This document shows positions 12,498 to 22,768 of a stretch of 64,000 nucleotides of DNA, one piece after another. The DNA is taken from contig NC_057005.1 of the NCBI RefSeq assembly GCF_000002595.2, positions 6,390,700 to 6,454,699 on the forward strand, read 5' to 3'. The translations under genes were made by a program, and so were the position numbers. The notes under the pieces are model-generated. The model ran no database searches, had not been told where the DNA came from, and worked only from the letters and a program-made list of their open reading frames with translations. The stretch comes from Chlamydomonas reinhardtii (lineage: Eukaryota; Chlorophyta; Chlorophyceae; Chlamydomonadales; Chlamydomonadaceae). Within the stretch, counting starts at the first letter, position 1; each line of letters begins with the position of its first letter.

Positions 12498-13275
12498 TTG
12501 GACCTGCTGTTTGGTGGATTCTTCAAGGCGAGACGCGTTTGTTTTACGATATGAAGCCCGGGTTGGTCCGCGGACTCACGTTTCATTGGCATTAATGTAA
12601 CTGAAGCTATTCTGCAAAAAGACTATACATAGAGGACGCTCGGTGCGAGGTTATGTCATGTATGTTAGCACACCCGATGGCAGGCAACTGCCGCAGAACC
12701 TCCACCGGTGGTTGGCACGCGCATAACCCAGAACAATTTACGCAACTAAAGTAAAACTACAATGCAAAATGCTGTTGGCTGGGCGCAGGGCTCCATACGG
12801 CAAAGCTTTAATGGGCGTGACTTGACGCATGACTACGCCCAGCCTTCGCTTGGTAGTCTGCGGCCAGTCTACGCCAGCCCAGCCTCTGACAGCCGTATAC
12901 ACCAGCTGAGAGTCAAAAGCTTTAGGACGCCGGAGTGGCGCAGCTTGGCGCGCGGTTATCTCGTCAAAGGTAACGTAGCAGTTGCGGTCGCTGCTCATGC
13001 TCACGCTTTTCTTTTTGCTTGTGCTAGCTCACTGGCCTCGGCTCTACAACGTCATGTTCGCTTGTGCGTGTTGCGTCAAGCACGTCAATAACCCCTGTGA
13101 CTACGCACCCACGCGCTGATTGACGCACCACGCACGCCTGGCCCTACCTGGCTGGGCACACCATCCAACTGCCACACACTTTGGCAAACCAAATCAGCCA
13201 GAGAGGCGATGTGGCCTTGAACAATCGCCAACTTAGGAGGTGCATGCAGCATGCAGGGAGCATCACCGCAATCCA
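12498..13275. other. Intergenic: gene C promoter region
   Basis: No gene is seen. The part next to 12497 should contain the promoter and 5' UTR of gene C. The remainder separates it from the tail end of the Fanzor element. A minus open frame at 13144-13455 overlaps the repeated tail and is not judged to be coding. Confidence 0.45.
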
Positions 13276-13527
13276 ACAAGTGTTCCCCGGAAAAGGGGCT
13301 GAGCCCCTCCACAGTCTGAGGCCGAACAACCTCATCGCCCGGACATAGCCGGGGTCGGTTTCCACAGGCACATAGCCAAACCAGGTGCCTAGCAATCGCG
13401 ATGCCACAGCAGAGCCAACCGCAGCCAGACGCAGCACAGTTGTCAACAGCCGCACTACTTGTCATGCCGCTACGCATGCCCTGGCCAGCCCCACCGCGGA
13501 CCGCTACCTAGACACCCGCCGGCTCCT
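13276..13527 (-). ncRNA. Structured 3' tail of the Fanzor element, candidate omega/guide RNA
   Basis: This 252-nt tail starts right after the stop codon that follows the PPKKRRKRAG block of the Fanzor. On the minus strand its distal part carries three adjacent hairpins: CCCGG/CCGGG at 13353-13338, GAGG/CCTC at 13333-13318 and GGGGC/GCCCC at 13307-13295. It ends with TTTTCCGGGGAACACTTG. The same tail occurs at 48523-48813 with the hairpins kept; one sampled difference falls in the spacer between the second and third hairpin. In TnpB and Fanzor systems the guide RNA overlaps the 3' end of the element, with the guide lying just outside it. By that rule the guide here would begin near 13275. RNA function is inference; the hairpins and the second copy are seen directly. 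Confidence 0.5.
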
Positions 13528-15461
13528 CAGCCTGCCCGCTTGCGCCGCTTCTTGGGCGGCGCTGCGCTCTCCTCCTCCACGTGGCCCTTCCCGCAATCCC
13601 GCCCCCTCCGCTACCAAGATGCGCGCACGCGCCCCCGCTGCTGCCGCCGCCGCCGCCGCTGCCGCCGCCACCGCTGCCCCCGCCGCCGCCAGTCCTTAGC
13701 GATGCAGGTCGCTTGTGCCCCAGCAGCATCTCCACCAGCGCGTGCCGGATGTGGTTGCGGAGTTGACGTCACGTCCCTGCACCGTCGGGAGGGTAGAGTG
13801 AGTCCCACTGAGCCCACGACTGAGCCGCCACCCAGCCGTCACCCACTGAGCCCACGACTGAGCCGTCACCCAGCCGTCACCCACTGAGCCCCACTGAGCC
13901 CCACTGAGCCGTCACCCAGCCAGCCGTCACCCACTTAGCCCCACTGAGCCGTCACCCAGCCACCCAGCCGTCACCCACTTAGCCCCACTGAGGCGTCACC
14001 CAGCCACCCAGCCGTCACCCAGCCAGCCGCCCGCCCGCAAAGTGGACTCACCCACACCGTCCCGCGTTGCACACTTGGACTTGGACTTGGTGAGCACGTG
14101 AGCCCCCCCATGGTACGACCGCCTGCAGGCAGCACTGCCTGCTGCCGAGCAAGCGCCGCCCGCACTTCGCACACACCTGGGGAGGGAGGGGGCAGGAGTA
14201 CAGTGTGAACCTTGCTGGCTACCCGGCTACCTGTACACGAGCCCCATCCTGTCCACCCGACCTCGCACCTGTCTACTCATTCCAACCCGTCTGCTCTCAT
14301 CTTGCCTGTGATGAGTAGAACTCGTCCACGTACACCACCAGGTGCGTGTACTTGTCCACCAGCAGGCGGAGCAGTGCCCGGTTGGGCCCCGCCCCAACCT
14401 GCTGATGCAACCGTCATAGCCAGTGTTGGCGTTGCCCCAGCCAACAATGACCTCCTCCTTGGGCCTTCCACCAGCCAGCTGCTGCGCCGTGTGCTCCAGC
14501 ACCTGTACCCGTGGCATTATTGGTGTAGCGTCAGCGCAATGCAGTTGGTGTGGGTGCATCTGCTAATCCCATCCCCTCAAGCCCCACCTTCTGCGTTCGC
14601 ACATGGACAGTCAGGCGCCACCGCCGCTGGCCCCACTGACGGTAGAAACGGAGCAGATGACACAGACCGTACTATTGCACCGGCGCAGGAGCAGACCCGG
14701 CAGCCACCGCCGCGTCCACGCCACCTCCAGAGTAGAGGTAGCTATTCGCAGCTCATGCTCAGCTGCCGACGCCACCCGCGCGCTGGGTATCCCGCCTGAC
14801 AGCGCTTGAGCGCCGGCTGCTCCTCTAGCCGTGCCTGCTGCCACAGCCGACGGCCTGTCTGGCCTGTGCAGTGGCGGTAGCCTGCGCCAGACAGCCGGGT
14901 AAAGCAGGCACGCTGCTGGCGGCGCCGTTCTGTTGCGGCACGCTGATGCGTGTGCTGGCGCGTGCCCCGCCACCCTCGCCTCTTGCCCTTCCACCTCCCG
15001 CCCCCCTTGCGCCGCCACCTCCGTTTCTGCCCCCGCCGACGCCGTCGCTGCTGTCGCTGCTGCCGCTGCTATTGTCGTCGCCGCCGCCGCTTGCGCCGTC
15101 GCTGCAGTGGGGGCTGGGCAGGCCCAGGACCCTGGCCATCTGGGCCACGCCAGAAGTGCGCGGCTAGTGGCCGGCCACTGTAGCTGTGCGGTGAGAAGCC
15201 TGGCATTGACCCGACACAGGCCACCAGGTAGTTGCCGGGATCAACGCCCACGATGCGCATGGCGTTAAGGGTTGCCAGCTCAAAGACAGCCAGCGGATTG
15301 CCAGCCGCGACCACGCCCGGCACTGGGTTGTCTCCGGGTGCCCGGCCCGGCCCGCCACGGGGCCCACGCCGGTCACCGTCTTCGTTGCGGCAACCGTCAC
15401 CTAGCCAGCCGTCACCCACCTCCAATAGCCGCGACACGCTGGGGCAGCAAAGTGGCGCCAT
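13528..15461 (-). pseudogene. Decayed Fanzor (eukaryotic TnpB-like RuvC nuclease)
   Basis: Separate reading blocks on the minus strand match the Fanzor/TnpB RuvC fold in order. RuvC-I is MRIVGVDPGNYLVACVG with the Asp codon at 15242-15240. Next comes VLEHTAQQLAGGRPKEEVI with VGWGNANTGYDGC. RuvC-II is LVVYVDEFYSSQ with the Glu codon at 14323-14321. A GC-AG intron (about 14308-14179) precedes VCAKCGRRLLGS, the first zinc-ribbon knuckle. After KSKSKCATRDG, an intron filled with a minisatellite leads to RuvC-III GRDVNSA, Asp codon at 13770-13768. NHIRHALVEMLLGHKRPASL and the nuclear-localisation-like tail PPKKRRKRAG follow. The blocks are not all in one frame: shifts occur near 15070, 14405, 14110, 13755 and in the GGC-rich stretch near 13650. 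No N-terminal domain was recognised above 15461, so the copy looks truncated as well as frameshifted. The D-E-D positions survive. Confidence 0.8.
13802..14035. repeat. Minisatellite (GAGCCGTCACCCAGC-type units)
   Basis: Imperfect tandem copies of CACTGAGCC, GTCACCCAGCC and CACCCAGCCAGCCGTCACC motifs fill this stretch. It lies in the intron between the zinc-ribbon block and the RuvC-III block of the Fanzor. A short related stretch (CAGCCGTCACCCACC) appears at about 15400, near the 5' side of the same gene. Confidence 0.85.
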
Positions 15462-15909
15462 CCGTCCGGCAGTTCTGGTTGCTCATCAAGAGGTCCCCTT
15501 CCCCGACCGCGACGAGCAACATGTCAGGTGTTGTCCGCCGCTGGGCTTCTTCAATCGGATGAGATGGCTGAGCTCGGATCTGTCTAAAGTCCGTCGCGCA
15601 AGCCGCATGCACGACGGGAGAACATCGGCAAGTGCCCAAGGCGTGAGAAGTGGCGTAGTGCACAATGCAGCGCGAGGGCACCTAGTACCAAATGGCTTAA
15701 CCGGTACTCTGCATTGACACTGTATTGAGGTGCCTAGGTTTGTTGTCATGCGCGGTTCCAGTCACCATTGCACCCGCCCTCAATTTAACGCGGACAGCTG
15801 GTACGCCTCCCTGCATTTTTCGCCTGACAACCCAGTGTCATTTGTGATGCTTCAACGTTCTATCTCCGCGACGCTCGCAAAGTTCTGGCGCATCCGTCTC
15901 AAGACTTTT
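15462..15909. other. Gene-free stretch upstream of the Fanzor blocks
   Basis: On the minus strand this should hold the missing N-terminal part or promoter of the Fanzor, but no clear domain is visible. A minus open frame at 15412-15681 (with GEGDLLMSNQNCRTDG) might be a remnant. Nothing else is supported. Confidence 0.35.
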
Positions 15910-16093
15910 CTCGGAGCCTCTATCGTGTTTGCATTGCGCACCAGCACTGCAGTGAAACATGTTGCGCTCTGCGGTACGGGTATCGGATGCGCTGCCGCGC
16001 GCAGCGCTCCGCACAGCACTCTCCGATACCGCAGAGCGCAGCATGTTTCACTGCAGTGCTGGTGCGCAATGCAAAGACAACAGAGGCTCCGAG
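15910..16093. repeat. Long near-perfect hairpin (foldback element or small-RNA precursor)
   Basis: The left arm starts CTCGGAGCCTCT at 15910 and the right arm ends with its reverse complement at 16093. The arms are about 70 nt and share TTTGCATTGCGCACCAGCAC and CTGCAGTGAAACATG almost base for base, with a few mismatches and one 6-nt insertion near the loop. The apex is a GC-rich palindromic stretch (GCCGCGCGCAGCG). No open frame of note lies inside. It could be a MITE-type foldback or a microRNA/siRNA precursor; the sequence alone cannot decide. Confidence 0.8.
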
Positions 16094-16470
16094 CACAGTT
16101 GCGCGTGTGTCGCCCTCCCCGCTGTCAAGGTTTTTGCCGCGCAGGTCACCCGGATGATGTCCACCGCAGTGACCAGTGAGTGGAGGAGCGGGAGGAGCGC
16201 ACGAGCCAGATAAATAGGCTCTTTGCTGCGCGAGGCTCGGGGGGCTTGATTTGAGTATTGATGGCTGTTCTGTGCGTGTGGAACACTGTGCCACAGGCCC
16301 ACAGCGTGTACTCACAACAAACCCTAGCATGGACCACACGGTTGCTCCCCGCTCTCTGCTTGCTTTACACCCAAGCTTTTGGAACCGCTCTGTTGCTGTT
16401 CACTGCCTTCGCTGCGTCGCTTCCTTCGATAGGTCTCAACATTCCGGCTCGCTCTCGCTCACTGGAGACG
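16094..16470 (+). promoter_or_regulatory. Probable promoter and 5' UTR of gene E
   Basis: This is the flank just upstream of the ATG of gene E. ATAAATAG at 16210-16217 is a TATA-like sequence about 255 nt before the start codon. No other element is clear. Confidence 0.35.
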
Positions 16471-18186
16471 ATGGCGGACGCCGAGGAGATCTTCAAGGTT
16501 GTTCGTGCGGCTCCGGCCGACCTCCACCTGCCTCTGTTCGAGCAGTTTTGGAAGCTGCAGGCGCAGGTGAGTTGCCAGAGGTTGGGCGTACCCGCGGTCG
16601 CGGTCAGTTCAAGGACAGCACCCTGTCTAGCTCCCAGCACTCCCTTCCGAAGCTTTCTCAAGCGTGGTATGTGCTGCGGCCGGTACCAGTTGCCAATTCA
16701 ATGACGGGGGGGCCGCCTCTCGCCCCTGGCACCCCTGCTTTCTCGCTCCAGGCGTCGTGGGGCGTCGTGGCTGCTCACATGCATGACCTCGTTGTTGCAC
16801 GTGTGTGCGCGATACATCCCCCATGGTAACTAACCTCACCTCAGGTCGCGGCCGCGGGCAAGGAGGTCACGGCCATGGCCAAGGAGGTCACGGCCATGGC
16901 CAAGGAGAAGGCCGCCAAAGCTGACGAGGTGACGGCCATGGCCAAGGAGAAGGCCGCCAAAGCTGACGAGGTGACGGCTATGGCCAAGGAACTGGCAAAG
17001 ACCAGAGAACAGCTCGTGGCCGCGCTCTATGCCTCGGGCGTCGTCAACGCCCGCTCCTTCCTGGGTGGGTCAGGCAAGGCGGCCGCGCGGCTGTTGTGGT
17101 GTGGGGCCAAGGGTGTGCTTTCCTGCTGCCGATGATGCTGACTGCTTCCGTCGAACACTGCCGCAGAGCACGTGGTCAGTATGTGGAGGATGGAGCAGCC
17201 CGGCGGCTCGGAGAAGAAGCGCGTGGAGGTCATCAAGGACGGGCTGAAGGAGCGCCCGGACCTGGTGGCGTGCCTGCTGCGGGGCGTGCCCAGCTGGACG
17301 CACGCCAACACGAAGGAGGAGAAGAAGGGTACGTGTGATGGCAGCGGCCGCTGATGATGTTTTGCACGCGACGAGCATGGCAGCTATCCATAAACCGCGG
17401 CTGCTTCCTACCACGGGGTGTGGGGCTCTGCTGTGGGTGCCTTGCGGCATTCGTCAGAGCCTCCTGGAAAATTTCGCTAAAATTAGACCCCGAAAACCAT
17501 AAAAGCATGCATTCCCTGCGTTCTGCGTGGATGGGGATGCATTTTGCCGGTGCAAGATGGGGCAAGTGCGGAATAGGGCTGGTGCGTCACACACGTTTTC
17601 CCCTCACTTCTCGGTCCAAGTTTATGTCGTTGAAAACAGATCCGTTGTCTATTTTACAGAAAAAAGAAACACTGAACCCACCCCACTCCACTCCCATTGT
17701 TGCCTGGTGCCTTGACAGTGGAGAGCATGGCCGAGAACCTGGAGGCCATCTTCAAATACACCAGCAACGACATACACTTATTCAACCCGGCGAAGGGACT
17801 CATCCTGCGCAGGGACGCGCATAACGGCCCCATACTGGCGGCCCTGGCCTGCGTTGCGCAGAGCATGGCCGTGCCGTGCCACATCGAGGACGAGAAGGTG
17901 AGCGAACTTGAGATAAGCGTAAACACACGCTTGACACAATTCGAATAGCGGTGCACCGTGGGCCACCAACAGTGCGGTCCTGGATGCGGGTTAAAGGTCC
18001 AGGAGCGACTCCCATGCGATGCAATGAAATGCGACGCCATGCAGTCAGCCAAGCAGCATCAATCGTACTGCATATTCAAGTTGACATTGTGCGCATGGTG
18101 TGTGCTCCTTCCCCCTGGCATGGCGGCGGTGTGTGCAGGAGGACACCAGCATCGAGACGAAGGACAACAACGCCCCCTCCGCGTGA
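16471..18186 (+). CDS. Gene E: small coiled-coil protein, function unknown
   Basis: Five exons: 16471-16566, 16845-17064, 17167-17328, 17719-17897 and 18139-18186, giving 234 residues. All are GT-AG and phases agree (0, 1, 1, 0). The N terminus (MADAEEIFKVVRAAPADLHL) leads into a Lys/Ala/Glu coiled coil made of tandem repeats of KEKAAKADEVTAMA, encoded by duplicated DNA at about 16866-16985. The C-terminal half is more globular: FLEHVVSMWRMEQPGGSEKK, KERPDLVACLLRGVPSW and FNPAKGLILRRDAHNGPILA. The protein ends in an acidic tail (EDTSIETKDNNAPSA). There is no signal peptide or membrane segment. I do not recognise the family. An LTR retrotransposon sits about 700 bp downstream, just past the polyadenylation signal. 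Confidence 0.7.
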
Positions 18187-18891
18187 GAGGCTTGTGGCGC
18201 AACTGTGCGACCCTGGCGATGCTGGGCACTCGGGTGTGCCGCTGCGTCGTTGGCATCACGAAGCAGGCAAGTAGATCTTGCCTTGACCACAGCACCCACA
18301 GCGGCGGATATTATAATGGTTGGCGTTGCTGGATTTAGATGTGCCAGGAGTGTACCAGCGAGTGGGGCAAGACAGCGCTGCAAGTGGGCAGGAGTGGAAG
18401 GTGGATGCGATCTGGAGGGGGGGTGGGGATGGCAGGCAAACGGCCGCTGACTGCCGCATGCATGATGTCAGGTGGTTGCCAGCAGGCCTAGTTGCTGTGG
18501 ATACGGCAGCAGTTGCGGCAGCAGGAAGACGGCCAAAGAGGGCCGCAGCTGATGGGAATTGCAATTGAATCAATGGTCGGGTTCATAACGTTAATTGAAC
18601 ACTGACGCCTCACAGCATGTTTTTTTATGCATTGGCCAGGACTGCACAGTGTGGACGTACACGTCCGGAGGCGGCAGCACTTGTGGGGGCGGTGCGGGTA
18701 ATGCGCTCAGCCATTGCTGGCCGCACGTGGCTGCACCGAGTGTGCTCTTGAATGCCCCGAGCTCAATGGTAATGTTGGAGAGTCTGCAGGAGTATGCGTT
18801 CATTCCAGTCATACAAGTGTTTTCTCGTGGTGTGGCTTTGGGAGCTGCGCCGCTGCCAAGCTGTGTATGTAACGTAGTTCTTTCATGTGCT
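18187..18891 (+). other. 3' UTR of gene E
   Basis: No coding pattern with splice sites. The stretch runs from the stop of gene E to the first base of the LTR element and contains a TGTAA signal near its end (18868-18872). Confidence 0.5.
18868..18872 (+). terminator. TGTAA polyadenylation signal, gene E
   Basis: TGTAA is the standard poly(A) signal in Chlamydomonas-type algae. This one lies about 680 nt after the stop of gene E and 20 nt before the LTR, so cleavage would fall almost exactly at the element's left edge. Confidence 0.5.
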
Positions 18892-19945
18892 TGTGGCGCC
18901 CTAAAGCAAAAACGTAATCATGGCATTGCGATATAAGTGTGCGACTGACATTTGAATAGGAAACAATGAAATGCGTGTGGGTTTCGCGTCTGTCACGGGC
19001 CTGCACACGATGGATGGGTCGGTGGCCATCGGTCACGGAGTGCGGAGCTGTCCGTTAAGTCGGTTGATGACCTCAGAGACAGGGGCAGTTGAGGTTGGAC
19101 GCGTAGGCATGGCACGGGCCAGAGGCGGAGGAGTGGTAGAGGACCTGCCCGGGCCCCGGCTGGGCCCCAAGTTGTGTGGTGCGCCGCCGTCCAAAGGCGG
19201 CCACGTTGCTCAGTGAAGGCGCAGTGGACGCGTGTTGGACCCAGGAACGCGGCCACGTAGCTAGGTATGGCGTTGCGACGTGTGTTGAGCCAGGAAGGGT
19301 GCCACGTAGCCTGTGTCGTACGGGCACCCCATGCAGTAGTATTTAGGCTGTAGCGGAGCCGTGCTAGGCCATTCCGTGCCCTACAGGGAGAGACCCTGCC
19401 CAAAGACGGCCTTCGGTAAACAAGACTCAAGACTCCCCCATTCAAGTCCTTGTAACGGACAAGTTGCTACGGACGGCGTCGCTCTGGTCTCCCCTGGCTC
19501 CGCCCCTCAGGACTCTGGCCCTCCCCGGGCCTTAGGCTGCAGCTGCCCGCCCTCCCGGGCGAGCACTCAGCGCACTACATACAGCCATCAGCGCCAAGTC
19601 ACAGCTACTGGTCTGCAGCAGCAAGCCTGCAACAAGTTAAACCCCGTCACCTTCCGTCTGGTCTGCATCTCGATCTAGCTCAAGTCCCCGTCACCTTCCG
19701 CCTGCAAGACTCAACAGCATCTCGATATCTACAAGACCCGTTCAAGAGCCTTCAACCCGGTCAAGTCCCCCTAGGATCAGTGGTCAAAGCACGCAGGGTG
19801 TCGTCATACACACTGCGTGTGCCGCCAGGGCGCTGCCTAACCGATCTTAGGGCCGCTCTCCCCCCTGCTAGGCATTGCTGTTGTAGGGCACGTACGGTCG
19901 CGCAAAAAATTGAAATGGCTTGTCTTCAGGGGGGTAGCGTGGTTT
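18892..19945 (+). repeat. 5' LTR
   Basis: The 1054-bp repeat starts TGTGGCGCCCTAAAG and ends GTAGCGTGGTTT. The same sequence is found at 22769-23822. Open frames inside it are shadows and occur in both copies. Confidence 0.9.
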
Positions 19946-20115
19946 GGTATCGAGACTAGGTTAGGGTAGCTGCCCCTGAGCGGTCCCACCTGGTCTCTAG
20001 GTCAAGTAGTTCAAGATCTGGTACCAGCCCCGAGGTCGCTTTCTGGTCAAGATACGGTACTGAATACGTCGGACACCCCGTCCCCTTTCCTCGCTACCTA
20101 CCCTCCCAATCCAGG

Positions 20116-22527
20116 ATGGCCGTCTACGTCTCAGCCGACTGCGTGGCCTCCATCCCTGTCTACGAGGCGGAGGACAGCGCCGGGCAATGGCTTGCTCGGC
20201 TCGAACGGGCATCCCGCATGTACGGCTGGACGGAAGGGCAGACCTTGGATGCGGCTGCCTGCCGTCTTGGCGACGCCGCTTGGAGGTGGTTTGCTGGGAT
20301 CGAGGCTACCACCAACACCTGGGCACGCTTCAAGGAGGCATTTCTGGAGCGCTTTGATGTGGATGAGGAGGAGCTTTACAACCTGCTGTCAAGCTGCCGG
20401 CAGGAGTGCTGGGAGTCTGTGCGCGAGTACGCCGACCGCTACCGTGACCTGGCCTCTCAGCTCTCCATCGACCTGGACAAGGACCCTGCCTACACCTACC
20501 ACTTCCTACACGGCCTACTGCCGGACGTGTACAACCTGGTGTACCTCATGCGGCCACGCACGCTGGACGCCGCTATTCGTGATGCCATCTACGTCGATGA
20601 GGCCCGCTCCCGCCGCATTGCAAGCACCGTCATGTCCCACCCGGCTTCCGGCACCCGCCATTCTGGCATCCGGCACGGGCGTCTGGACCAGCCCCAGCGC
20701 GGGAGTTGGGGTGAAGGTTGCCACGAGGAGTCGGAGGAGCCCTCCCGGGCTGCACGCTTCCGTGACAGGCCGGACGGCGGGCGCACGTTCGCCCCGCCGC
20801 CTGACCGGCGCGGCCCATTGCCTCAGGCCCCGCGACCGCCCGGCCAGAGCGGCGGCAACGTCCGCCGCGACCCAGGTCGTGGTGGTGGCGACCGGCGAGA
20901 CAACAACCCTGCACGGCCAGTGTATGGAGGAGGAGGGGGCAACACCAGCATTGATGACCTGGCCCACCAGTTGGGCCGGCTGACGCTGCTAATGGAGGCA
21001 AGCATGGGCGGCGGTGCCGCGGCACACCTCATCGACCTGGCGGGTGACAACGCCGAGGAGCTGGAGTGCAGGCGCGCTGACTACGACTACGACTACGGCT
21101 ACGAGTTTGAGGCCTACACCGAGCGTGCCAGCGACTTTGCCTACGCCACCCCGCCGCACCGACACATGCCAGTCTACTACGACCCGGAGGAACCCCCACT
21201 CCCCCGTGTGTCACGGCAACCCCCAGCGGCAGCAACAGCGCTAGCGAGCTCCAACTCACCATGCCACCCACTGCGTGGAGCCACCACCGTGCCATCTGGA
21301 GCCGTCACCACTTCGGCTACGTGCTACCCACGCCAAGCCGTTGAGGAGGGCTCCGGCCGGGCTGCCCCTTCGCCGCCAGATGACCGAGCCGCGCTGGACC
21401 AGGTGGTTGCCAACGACGTCGCCGCCGGCGTGTGTGATTACCCTGTGGCGCTGCGCCCGGCGGTGGACTGCAACCCAGCCAACATCTACGCTCAGAGCCC
21501 CATGCTGAGGGAGATTCGACAACAGTTCCCGGCTGTGGAGGAGTTGGAGGAGAGCGCCGACTGCACCATTTGTTTGCTGGGCGACCGCGAGAACGCCGCG
21601 TCACCGGAGCCCGAGGAGGAGGACGCGCAGCAGCCGCAGCTGAGCGCACCATCGGCGAGCGCTACCCAGCCGGCGGAGGGCGCCGCCACGTCGGAGTCAT
21701 CCTGCAAGGCCGCCGGCAAGGAGATTATCAAGGAGCTGCCGTCTGCACGCCTGCGTCGCCCGCCTGACCCCCTAACCGACGGGTCGGGGCCTATCCCCAA
21801 GCAGTACCCGCCCCCGGCTGCCAAGAAAGATGATCACCTGCACGGCTCGGACATCTGTGTCCTGTCACGAGGAGCGGCACCGATGACCTGGTTCTACAAC
21901 GTCATCCCGGCCGCCATCCGCCTGGAGCCATGCCCGGAGCGCTTCAGCCAGCTAGCTGACCACCTGTCACCGCGCTGCTTCGGCGAGTTTCCCCTGTCGA
22001 CACGCGCGCTAAGCCGCGCTCTGGTGGGCTGCAAGATCGTCATTGGCGGGCTGAACCACCTGCTGCTGGACCCTGGTGGCGCGTCGTCGGCAGAGGAGGA
22101 CACCAATGCAGCGCTACAGCAGCTCCCCAACGGCGCGTGCATGACGGCAGAGCCAATCCACAGCCAACCGGCATCGTGCGCCGGCCCCGCGTTGCCATCC
22201 AGCACGTTCCTGCCGGCTGCTAAGGCATCATCCCCGCTGTGTGGAGCTAGACCTGCGGAGCACAAGGAGCACACGGAGCATGAAGGGCCGCACGCCGACA
22301 TCACTTTCGGTTACCCCGCTCCTTGCAACGGGGCCACGATCAGCACGCTGGCCCTGCTAGGCCTGCCGATCAACGTCGAGGTCTACCCCCGGCGCAAGAA
22401 GGAACCAGACCGACAGGGTCCCAACTTGCCGCAGAGCTGGCATTGGCTAGGGGCGCTGACGCCTTGCGGAGACTTCCTGGGGCGCCTCTTCGCATTCCCT
22501 CCCACGAACCTCGTGTCGGTGGGATGA
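20116..22527 (+). CDS. gag-like protein of the LTR element
   Basis: A single open frame of 803 codons starts at an ATG. The first 170 or so residues have the Ty3/gypsy retrotransposon gag look: FAGIEATTNTWARFKEAFLE, then CRQECWESVREYADRYRDLA and FLHGLLPDVYNLVYLM. The remainder is Arg/Gly/Pro-rich and acidic, without a CCHC knuckle or polymerase motif that I can see. Confidence 0.8.
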   Translation: MAVYVSADCVASIPVYEAEDSAGQWLARLERASRMYGWTEGQTLDAAACRLGDAAWRWFAGIEATTNTWARFKEAFLERFDVDEEELYNLLSSCRQECWESVREYADRYRDLASQLSIDLDKDPAYTYHFLHGLLPDVYNLVYLMRPRTLDAAIRDAIYVDEARSRRIASTVMSHPASGTRHSGIRHGRLDQPQRGSWGEGCHEESEEPSRAARFRDRPDGGRTFAPPPDRRGPLPQAPRPPGQSGGNVRRDPGRGGGDRRDNNPARPVYGGGGGNTSIDDLAHQLGRLTLLMEASMGGGAAAHLIDLAGDNAEELECRRADYDYDYGYEFEAYTERASDFAYATPPHRHMPVYYDPEEPPLPRVSRQPPAAATALASSNSPCHPLRGATTVPSGAVTTSATCYPRQAVEEGSGRAAPSPPDDRAALDQVVANDVAAGVCDYPVALRPAVDCNPANIYAQSPMLREIRQQFPAVEELEESADCTICLLGDRENAASPEPEEEDAQQPQLSAPSASATQPAEGAATSESSCKAAGKEIIKELPSARLRRPPDPLTDGSGPIPKQYPPPAAKKDDHLHGSDICVLSRGAAPMTWFYNVIPAAIRLEPCPERFSQLADHLSPRCFGEFPLSTRALSRALVGCKIVIGGLNHLLLDPGGASSAEEDTNAALQQLPNGACMTAEPIHSQPASCAGPALPSSTFLPAAKASSPLCGARPAEHKEHTEHEGPHADITFGYPAPCNGATISTLALLGLPINVEVYPRRKKEPDRQGPNLPQSWHWLGALTPCGDFLGRLFAFPPTNLVSVG

Positions 22528-22768
22528 CGCCGCTGTGTTCGGCACCACGGCGTCGCGATGGCGTATGCTACCGTCGTGATACGTCTTCTATTGCAAAATT
22601 GTGCGCACGGCAGCGCGGCAGCGAAACTTAGACCTGACCTGAGGCTGGCTGTTGAGTATGGCTGATTTCGGGTGGTGTGTAGATCCTGGGTAGATTGCGA
22701 ACAGTAGCAGTGCATTATAATAGCTCAAACCACGAGGACGTGGTAACTTTGGAGGGAGGGGTCACAGC

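Noticed and set aside
13144-13455. Minus open frame (MRLLTTVLRLAAVGSA) also seen at 48416-48713, looking like a conserved protein
   Set aside because: Its conservation is explained by the repeated Fanzor tail. The two copies have insertions that shift the frame while the hairpins stay, so RNA structure, not protein, is the better reading.
18809-19445. Open frames repeated at 22725-23322
   Set aside because: They lie inside the two LTRs and are duplicated only because the LTRs are.
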